A DNA stretch of 25,114 nt from Chara braunii. Lineage: Eukaryota; Streptophyta; Charophyceae; Charales; Characeae. The position numbers and the translations under genes are program-made. How positions within the stretch are numbered: the first letter of the stretch is position 1; each line of letters begins with the position of its first letter. The DNA is taken from contig BFEA01000028.1 of assembly GCA_003427395.1 (NCBI GenBank), forward strand, positions 4,636,618 through 4,661,731, read 5' to 3'. Under the pieces are notes generated by a model. The model searched no databases. It saw only the letters and a list, made by a program, of their open reading frames with translations, and was not told the origin of the DNA. This document shows positions 18,911 through 25,114 of this stretch, piece by piece.

Positions 18911-19475
18911 CGTTTTCCGGCAGAATGGCGCTGTTAGGGCCTCGTTAGACACTCGGGCGCGTAAATCCCCCTCGGAAATTTTGTTCCACCTATCCTCACC
19001 TATCCTCGGGAAGGAAAATGAAAAAGTAAAGTGAAAACATTTCCTCGGGGAATCCTCAGGGAATCCTCGGGGTGTCCCCCAAGGGAGGTCAAGGATCCAC
19101 GATAATCGGAGTGGCGAGGGCACCCGTCGTCTGCAAGAATTTTTTGTCGCCCGGTCCATTGGAGTTCCTACCGGGCAGGGCACGGACATGTTGGGTCTTC
19201 AACGTTCGGCTTCCAGGAACCTTACGCCAACGGTAACTGTTGGTGGCCGGTCGGCCCCCGCGGACATCGTCGACCAGTGTTCTCCCTCGCAGTGCGTGCC
19301 GCCAAACGGAAAGGGGCTGGACGGTCGGCAAATTTGAATACTTCAGCTGACCCCCCTTGCTCCAATTACCCACTGTATTCCTTGACGGAAAACATCACAA
19401 GGCGTTTGTCCCATGCTGCGTTCTGCCGTTTGCAGCCCTCTTCGTCGCTGTTTGCTGGAGGTGTACTGTCGTCGT

Positions 19476-19592
19476 CTAGCTACTGCCCTTCCCCACGTCC
19501 CTTTCATGGCCGATGTTTTTCGAAGGTTGGCGCTGCTGCTCCTGATCATCCTTTCGCGTCTCCTTGTCGTCTTCTTCCACGTCTGCATCCTC
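19476..19592 (-). pseudogene. Acidic C-terminal tail of the same transposase
   Basis: The minus strand reads VEDADVEEDDKETRKDDQEQ and on to a TAG at 19478-19476. Related acidic coding occurs at about 19945-19895 on the minus strand and, in the truncated relative, at 14511-14747 on the plus strand. The pattern of GAC/GAA codons recurs at the DNA level between copies. Acidic, low-complexity C-termini are common in plant HARBI1-like proteins; assignment to this protein is inference from position and strand. The complementary strand gives hydrophobic leucine-rich frames that I regard as artefacts. Confidence 0.4.
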
Positions 19593-19994
19593 GACAGGGT
19601 GCCTGGACGTACAAGTAAGAGGCAGCGTGCGAAGGACTTCAGCATGGACAGGTGGAAGGCGAAGAGCAGGTCTTCAGTGGACCACTCCAGAAGCCACCGC
19701 GCAGGCCACAGCCCGGCTTGCAGTGCAAGGGCGTACAACCCGTTAGAGTGTGTGTGTCGTATGCTGTCGTCTACCGTCTGCTCCCTTCATCGTTTCATTC
19801 AGTGGACCTTGAAGTTCACCATTGTCGTAGAATTACGGCCTTGTCGTACATTGTTGTTGACAGCCGACCTTTATTGAAGGTTGCCACTGGTGCTCCTAGT
19901 CGCAATTTTGCTTGTCGTGGTCCTCCTGTTCAACGTGTGCATCCTCTATCGTTGATGGCCGCCTCTATCGAAGGCCTCCAGCAGAGAAGACGAG

Positions 19995-20413
19995 GGATCA
20001 ACACCGACTGCAGTCGACATTGACATCGACAGCACATCCCATTGGCGTTCGTCCACACTGGATGCAGTCGCTATCGCCCGAAAGACATGTGGCGACACAA
20101 GCAGCTTCTACCAGACGTACTCCTCTGCAACATCATCGCATTGCCTGAGATCCTCCCACGCCCCCCTTGTCCTCCTTTTCATCCACCACCTCGGCGTCAC
20201 TCGTGAAAGAACACTGCAACCCATGGCACAGCAAACCTGAACTACAGCCTCGGTAATGGCCACGATATCCAGCTCTTCGACCGGGACTTGATGAAGTGTC
20301 TTCCTCCTTCCCGTGCGGACCTGCGCTCTCATTCTGCCCAATGCCCTCTCCTGCTGACAACGAAAGAGCACGGCCGTCACAGTCGCTGCCACGATTGTCT
20401 TCTCGATCGTCAT
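19995..20413 (-). pseudogene. PIF/Harbinger transposase, N-terminal remnant
   Basis: The minus-strand frame from ATG at 20413 begins with an Ala/Val/Thr hydrophobic stretch and reaches RWWMKRRTRGAWEDLRQC at about 20191-20138, followed by DDVAEEYVW and a TAG at 20110-20108. In the same frame after the stop comes KLLVSPHVFRAIATASS. Plant HARBI1-like transposases have this layout: a tryptophan-containing basic motif, an acidic spacer, then an (F/Y)R-x-KLRMS-x-x-x-F-x-x-I helix. The DDE catalytic domain should follow but is absent; the next minus-strand sequence is already the acidic tail region. Confidence 0.6.
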
Positions 20414-21595
20414 AAACCATGCACGTCAGTCGTCGCTGCCGCCCTCCATCAGCACGTGTGTTGCAATGCTCATGAACCACGAAAATACAACAGCCTGGAG
20501 CAGCCCGACAGGTAAACCCTCAATTCCGACGGTTCTCTCACCACCGCCGGGATAGAGGGTTTAAGCAGGGGCTATTCATAATAATAAAAAAAAAACAAAG
20601 AAAAAAAAAACAAAAAAAAAACAGCCTACCAACTCGCCACGACCACGGTAACCTCAGCGCCAAGTCGTCGACGACGTTCCCCGCATGTGCTCGACTCCAG
20701 ACATAGGCACGGCGGCAGGAGGAGGCGATGGCGATGGACCTTCATGGGGCACTCACAAATTTGTGATGACTTACGAGGACTCCACTCCGCTGCTGCAAAT
20801 GCCCGTTTCCACCGTCGCCACTATGGATGCCACATGCCCCGCGTCACTGTCGTGACGTCCAGCACCCAATTTGAAATTTGATCTTCGAACGGGGAGGTCC
20901 ATTGCTTCACCACCAGTCCCCCTGACGTCAGAAACCTCGGGGGTACCGGTAGCGCCGTTTCACGATGGGTACCGGTAGTACAGAGTGGTAAACCGGGCGG
21001 GCCTCAAAAATGGAATTTGCGGCAAAAATCGGAAATGCACTGAATAGGCGCGGCAAATATTTCACGGTCCAAATGATTTTTATTTTTTTTTTCTGATATT
21101 TTTCCTTGAGAGATCACGACCTAATCTACAGACACTCAAATTTTCAGACATTTTGATGAATCCGTCTGAGCACAACAAATCGGCAAAGTTGCCGCTTGAA
21201 AATGGCAGGATTGGACCTGCTGGTGACAAACTGTCGCCGCCCCTCCGTACAACCCGGCCCTAACTCACAGGGCCTAGGGGTTTTCGGCGTTGGGGGGAGT
21301 GGTCGGCTTCGAACGGGGTGGTTTTTTTCCTGTCGCGAGCGCCTTTCAAAACTTCCCGCCTTCAGCAGCTGGACAACACTGTAGCAAGACGGACATCACC
21401 CAATGGACCAAGGCATTGCCCCCCCCCGAGGCCGACTATAATATAATGAAAATGGCCGTCGGGGGCTAAAAGGAATCATCTTTGGGAGACCACCCCAAGG
21501 ATAGGTGGAACGACAGTGGGAATTTCCCTCGAAACCCCAAAGGAAACTTCCTTCGGCCCCGAGGACGCCCCAGGGAGTGTCTAACGAGCCCCTTA

Positions 21596-21667
21596 GTTCA
21601 CATATTGTCGTATCTTTTTTGAGTGCCATTTCCATTCGCTTGTATCCTTCCATGGCTTTTTGTCTGT

Positions 21668-21668
<1 letters not shown>
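21596..21668. other. Short spacer between transposon and CT run
   Basis: Right flank of the Harbinger insertion; no feature beyond the TTA duplication. Confidence 0.5.

Positions 21669-21724
<56 letters not shown>
21669..21724 (+). repeat. (CT)28 microsatellite
   Basis: A perfect run of 56 bases of CT. Leu/Ser or Arg/Glu alternating frames over it are meaningless. Confidence 0.95.
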
Positions 21725-21727
<3 letters not shown>

Positions 21728-21834
21728 TATCGCAATCTCTCCTCCTTCACTTTCCTTCTCTTTCCTATGCTTCTGCAATTGTTTTCTCTGAAAAAAACTG
21801 GCCGGTAGGCCGTACTCTCTGATTGTGTTCCCTC

Positions 21835-22571
21835 CATGCCCTAATCCCTTCCACTCACGAGGCTACCCCCAAGAAAAACAACAGTGGGGCGTCTTCCACT
21901 CTTCCCAGAGCATGCCCTAATCCCTTGCACTCACAAGGCTACCCCCATGAAAAACAACAGCGGTGTATCTTCTGTTCTTATTTTGCACATCTGGTGAGTG
22001 CTGGAGCCAAGGCGTAAAATCGGCTACCAAATTAGACAAAAAAGAACAGCTACCAAAAAGGGAAAGAAAAAGGGCCTCGTTCCACACCACTAAGAATCCT
22101 TACATTGTAAGGGCGCCCTTACCTGGGGATCGTGATTAATTTACCCTAAGTTGATTTTTCGTTCCACAACCCCTACACGAAACTCTAGAGACGGCTGCCC
22201 TTGAAACTTGAGGGCTGACGTGTTGATGTCAGAACCACTCGTCTTTTGGCGACAAAAAACAAAAAAAAACAAAAACAAATTGTGTATTATGCATCTTGTA
22301 GAGTCACGCCCTTGAGTTTCAAGTGATCTCTGTACGCACCCTTGAGATGTTGGAAGAAATGGCTGGGCGGCACTTAACTTTTAAGGACGGACCCTACACA
22401 CCAGAAATGTGGAAACTTTGGGGACTTCCATTTCGTCGTCATTAGGGCGCAGAGGGACAATGCTTCCCCTAAAATCCTTACATTTCAAGTGGCGTGGAAC
22501 GAGGCCCAAACAGTGGTGCATCTTCCCATGTTCTAGCAGGAGACTCATTCTCATTTTGCACATAAGGTGAT
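21835..22571 (+). repeat. Array of the unnamed interspersed repeat, right part
   Basis: Copies start at about 21835 (CATGCCCTAATCCCTTCCAC) and 21909 (CATGCCCTAATCCCTTGCAC), and the second runs through GGTGAGTGCTGGAGCCAAGG to about 22071. The next section, CAGTGGTGCATCTTCCCATG to TTTTGCACATAAGGTG (22511-22571), is what would normally follow directly, so the MITE at 22072-22507 splits one unit. Orientation is the same as in the left part of the array. Confidence 0.72.
22072..22507. mobile_element. MITE with GGGCCTCGTT ends
   Basis: The 436-bp element has inverted ends: GGGCCTCGTTCCACACCACT at the left and the complement of AGTGGCGTGGAACGAGGCCC at the right, extended by an ATCCTTACATT block shared in inverted orientation. 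A second inner inverted pair involves GCCCTTGAAACTTGAGGGC near 22197 and GCCCTTGAGTTTCAAG near 22307. It is flanked by AAA on both sides (22069-22071, 22508-22510), which is uninformative within an A-run. The first ten bases equal those of the Harbinger element at 18937, so a PIF/Harbinger-related MITE is likely, but the duplication is not the usual TTA. It is non-coding. Confidence 0.75.
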
Positions 22572-23520
22572 CCAAAAACGGCAAAAGTAAAAAAAGCTGT
22601 ATTCGAGTCTGGAGAGGTCTCACAGCTGCTTCGAACCCGAGTCGCTATGAGCTTGTATTCAAACATCTGAAGAGGCGAGCATGCGGAAGCGGTACTGACA
22701 GCGACCGGGTGAGCACGCCGAAACGAAACTATGCACGGCGCAAGGCAAAACAGCCGAAAAGAAACTATGCACGGCGCAAGGCAAAATGACCCAAAGAAAA
22801 TAAGGGAGGGGGCCCTCCACTGCAGCACCCGGTCCCACACAATTCCCGGGCCCCGTCACGGATTTTCATCGGGCGCGGGAGGGGCATCAGTTGAGGACTG
22901 CTTTAGTTTTGGGGAGGATAGAGATAGAGATATACACATATAGACATAGGTATCGATATAGAAAAAAGCTGCCTGGCTAACTGTTGCGGGTGGTATGGGC
23001 AGCCCCCAGTCATGTGTTGTCTCTGTTGCCTTTCTCAGTTATACGTTTGTACCTTGCTTGGTCCATTGGGTGTCTCTGTGGCCTTGCTTCATTGTACTTC
23101 TGGTCCTTGCTTGTTCCATTGAAAGGGTCTTGTGGGTGCTTAGTTCATTCCACATCCTCAAGCCAAAGCTGGGTAATACTGTATTTCACTTTGATAATCA
23201 AGGCCTTGACACTGGGCCAGTTAAACCACCTTTACCTTTCCCAGGCAAAGTTGAGAATCGAAAATGTAACATTCCGGGTTCTTTGGAGGTTCGGGGCTAC
23301 CGGACCCAAATGGCTGGCGGCACCATCAACAAGAAAAAAGAAGTGCCATTCAAAATTCAAATCAATTTGGCAAAACTCGGGACGAAGTTCTTTTCTGCCT
23401 TCTCAAAGAGAGGCCCAGAGGTAGTGGACCAGTGGTGTTTTAAACGAAAAGAATTCTTGACAACATTCTAAAATTGGAGGATCGGTACTTCTTCGTTTTC
23501 TCCTTTTTCTTTCATTTTCA
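22572..23520. other. Unrecognised region, possible coding stretch
   Basis: A near-perfect direct repeat AACTATGCACGGCGCAAGGC occurs at about 22727 and 22764. A GATAGAGATATACACATATAG patch lies near 22918-22945. From 23240 to 23471 the plus strand has a mixed, lysine-rich protein-like frame (VENRKCNIPGSLEVRGYR near the start, WCFKRKEFLTTF at the end). The upstream half of the open frame (from 22995) is hydrophobic and looks like chance. No family is recognised. Confidence 0.3.
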
Positions 23521-23709
23521 ATGCCCTTTGGATGTCATTCTGACTTTGAGTCGAATTTCCTTTGGGTTGGCCTTTTGTATGGTATTGTAATAGAAATTCA
23601 GTACAGTTTTACAGCTGACCTGGAGTTCCAGCTCGTTTGGGAGGATCCCAAAGGTGAGACACTCATGATAAGAAACTTTCGCTTCTCAACGTTAACCCTT
23701 TTTCAATGA
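23521..23709 (+). CDS. Hypothetical short frame, possible exon
   Basis: This 62-codon frame contains a stretch of mixed, protein-like composition (YSFTADLEFQLVWEDPKGET). A possible 3' splice site GTTTTACAG ends at 23612, and CCCAAAGGTGAGAC at about 23646-23659 resembles a strong 5' splice site, so the real unit may be a short internal exon of about 40 bp rather than the whole frame. No domain is recognised and neighbouring exons could not be identified. Confidence 0.2.
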   Translation: MPFGCHSDFESNFLWVGLLYGIVIEIQYSFTADLEFQLVWEDPKGETLMIRNFRFSTLTLFQ

Positions 23710-23807
23710 ACTTGACTGTTTTCATTGTCAAGGAATTTTGTTAAAGCTTAAAAGTGAATCGTCTTCATGTTACTAGGAGAACAAACGATATGTGGAAAGA
23801 AAGAGCG

Positions 23808-23945
23808 AAGGATGAGAAATGTAGAAAATACAACAGAAGGACGAGAAATGTGGAAAACACAAGAGAAGGACAAGAAATGCGGGAAAAAAAAAAAAAAAAA
23901 GGACGAGAAATGCAGAAGAGAATAGAAAGGATGAGCAAGATAGCA
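23808..23945 (+). repeat. Purine-rich minisatellite, about 29-33 bp unit
   Basis: The phrase AAGGACGAGAAATG recurs at 23808, 23837, 23866 and 23899, and in weaker form at 23927. A poly-A run of 17 bases lies within the third unit. An isolated further copy, AAGGATGAGAAATGGG, lies at about 24108. A 77-codon Lys/Arg/Glu-rich frame across it reflects the repeat. Confidence 0.8.
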
Positions 23946-24148
23946 AAAAAGGGAAAAACAGAATGGCGGATGCCGGACCGGAGATGACAAGTGTTTTGAA
24001 GCCCTTTTCAAATGCTTTTGACTGTCTATATCATCTAAGGTTGTGCTAAAGTCTTCTTCTTCTTACTGCAACAAGTCAAAAAGAGAAAAGTAGGAAGAAA
24101 AAACAAAAGGATGAGAAATGGGAGGTGGCAAATACTTTTTTTTTGAAT

Positions 24149-24592
24149 ATGCAGAAACAGGTCCGCAACCTTTGCCTGCTGTGTTGCCTGTTTCTTTGCT
24201 GTTTGCCTATTTTGAGTCTTGTGGGATTTGATCCCGTGACCTGTGATCTGTGCTTCTTGTTTGTGAGTGTTGAGCTGTATGGGACTTTATCCCTGAGTCA
24301 GTTACTAGTAGTCTCTGTTTTGGTAGTCCTAGGCCATTCGGCCTATTCCCTTTGCTTTGTCATAGGTCAAGGTCCCCTTTTCCCCTGTTCCCATCTAGAT
24401 ACAGGTGAGTCTTGGGTTGTTGCTTGGGGAGTCCATGGTAGGTCTAGGGGGAGGGTAGAAGTAGCGGGCAGGAAATTTGGGTCGGGTCTTTTTTTCGTTT
24501 GCTCGGCTGGGGAAACTCAGCCCAATCGTTGCCGTAGCGCTGCTGCGTTAATTTTGGGCGAGGGCATCTTCTTCCTCGAAGCCCAGCCATAG
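24149..24592 (+). CDS. Hypothetical frame with hydrophobic N-terminus
   Basis: From ATG 24149 the frame runs 147 codons to a TAG. The first 85 residues are rich in Leu, Val, Cys and Phe with two or three possible membrane spans; the rest is glycine-rich and unremarkable. A strong 5' splice-site look-alike, ATACAGGTGAGTC at about 24398-24410, lies in the middle, so an exon might end there. No domain is recognised; a chance frame is quite possible. Confidence 0.18.
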   Translation: MQKQVRNLCLLCCLFLCCLPILSLVGFDPVTCDLCFLFVSVELYGTLSLSQLLVVSVLVVLGHSAYSLCFVIGQGPLFPCSHLDTGESWVVAWGVHGRSRGRVEVAGRKFGSGLFFVCSAGETQPNRCRSAAALILGEGIFFLEAQP

Positions 24593-24767
24593 CTGGGGCT
24601 GGGACACGAAGTTGGATATAGCACTGCTGCTATCAGCAGCTCTGCACAAGAGCTTCACCAGGACTGTGTTGTTGGGTTTGGACGCTGCCTTTCGGATGTG
24701 CCCCTCCCGGATGCTGCCCAACTTTGCCAAATGCCCCAGCAGTTGCTAAGTTTTCGCACACAGACCA

Positions 24768-24826
24768 GAAACAAAAACAGCATATATTTCCATGTTCTAG
24801 CGGTAGAGTCATTCGATTTTGCTCAT
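24768..24826 (+). repeat. Isolated copy of the interspersed repeat
   Basis: ACAGCATATATTTCCATGTT followed by CTAGCGGTAGAGTCATTCGA and TTTTGCTCATC matches the middle section of the 17.6-22.6 kb repeat, in the same orientation. Confidence 0.6.
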
Positions 24827-24840
24827 CCTACCGATGGAAG

Positions 24841-24842
<2 letters not shown>

Positions 24843-24908
<66 letters not shown>
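24843..24908 (+). repeat. (CT)33 microsatellite
   Basis: A perfect run of 66 bases of CT. Confidence 0.95.
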
Positions 24909-24910
<2 letters not shown>

Positions 24911-25034
24911 ACCATGCATCATTCACACTCATCAGTGTTTCAGCTAATCTGAAACGTTTTCGTCTTCTTCCCGGAAGTGCGGTGATTTTGCTTTCAAATT
25001 GGTCCTTGAACAAGTTGCCATCTTCTTTGATAGG

Positions 25035-25036
<2 letters not shown>

Positions 25037-25114
<78 letters not shown>
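25037..25114 (+). repeat. (CT)39 microsatellite at window end
   Basis: A perfect run of 78 bases of CT reaching the last base. If the window ends at a contig edge, this repeat is a likely reason for the assembly break. Confidence 0.95.

Larger units (their letters stand above)
18937..21592 (-). mobile_element. PIF/Harbinger DNA transposon, internally decayed
   Basis: Terminal inverted repeats are GGGCCTCGTTAGACACTC at the left and the complement of GAGTGTCTAACGAGCCCC at the right (17 of 18 matching). They are flanked by TTA at 18934-18936 and 21593-21595. A second shared subterminal block, TTCCACCTATCCT, occurs in inverted orientation at both ends. A 3-bp TTA duplication and G-rich terminus are hallmarks of PIF/Harbinger. 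Inside, the minus strand carries a recognisable transposase N-terminus (20413 to about 19995) and an acidic tail (19592-19476), but I find no DDE domain between them, so it is non-autonomous. A-runs lie at 20586-20625. It interrupts the interspersed-repeat array. Confidence 0.88.

Noticed and set aside
19512-19620. Hydrophobic plus-strand frame (MADV, then leucine-rich) that seems to recur at 19893 and, inverted, at 14608-14500, suggesting a repeated membrane protein.
   Set aside because: Each is the complement of an acidic GAC/GAA-rich stretch on the strand that carries the transposase remnant; the recurrence is explained by homologous transposase tails, so the hydrophobic frames are antisense shadows.
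22560-22700. Possible tRNA or SINE on the minus strand: GGGTTCGAAGC (B-box-like) followed by a T-run.
   Set aside because: No A-box at the right distance, no cloverleaf, and the flanks do not pair as an acceptor stem.
24225-24250. GGGATTTGATCCCGTGACC, resembling the complement of a tRNA T-arm.
   Set aside because: No other tRNA arms can be folded around it; probably a chance short palindrome.
1-25114. CRISPR, phage, plasmid or bacterial defence system.
   Set aside because: No direct-repeat/spacer array, no ribosome-binding-site-spaced genes, and all recognisable coding is eukaryotic transposon-derived.

Overview
This is a repeat-rich, gene-poor stretch of nuclear DNA, most likely from a plant or streptophyte alga. 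The grounds are a Ty3/gypsy retroelement, PIF/Harbinger and MITE-like DNA elements, TTTAGGG-type motifs, long CT microsatellites and several short scattered Ns typical of a draft assembly. A charophyte such as Chara is a plausible source, but nothing in the window proves it. I see no intact, recognisable host gene, no rRNA or tRNA gene, no CRISPR array and no bacterial-type operon.

Layout. 1-3.3 kb: unrecognised sequence with a few protein-like open stretches, one copy of a foldback repeat (1001-1266) and a lone transposon-like end (2304). 3.6-4.1 kb: a strand-asymmetric polypyrimidine tract. 4.1-5.1 kb: an AT-rich block holding a 305-bp MITE, four related hairpin repeats and a cluster of telomere-like motifs. 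5.3-6.0 kb: a GC-rich open reading frame resembling a Gag N-terminus. 6.0-10.3 kb: unrecognised sequence interrupted by a second, inverted copy of the MITE (404 bp) with a perfect 8-bp target duplication. 10.4-14.2 kb: a decayed Ty3/gypsy gag-pol (capsid, zinc knuckle, protease, reverse transcriptase, RNase H) with stops and frameshifts; no integrase or LTR was found. 14.5-15.2 kb: a 3' fragment of a PIF/Harbinger transposon. 15.2-17.6 kb: low-complexity, unrecognised DNA. 17.6-22.6 kb: an array of one unnamed interspersed repeat, all copies on the same strand, interrupted by a 2656-bp PIF/Harbinger element (18937-21592) with TTA duplications and by a 436-bp MITE (22072-22507) sharing its terminal GGGCCTCGTT. 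22.6-25.1 kb: unrecognised sequence with a purine-rich minisatellite and two long CT runs, the last reaching the window edge.

The parts do not form a pathway; they record successive transposon insertions and decay. The best candidates for something undescribed are (i) the MITE family whose ends are packed with GTTCG/CGAAC palindromes, (ii) the same-strand repeat array with nested foldback arms at 17.6-22.6 kb, and (iii) the four hairpin units upstream of the Gag-like reading frame.
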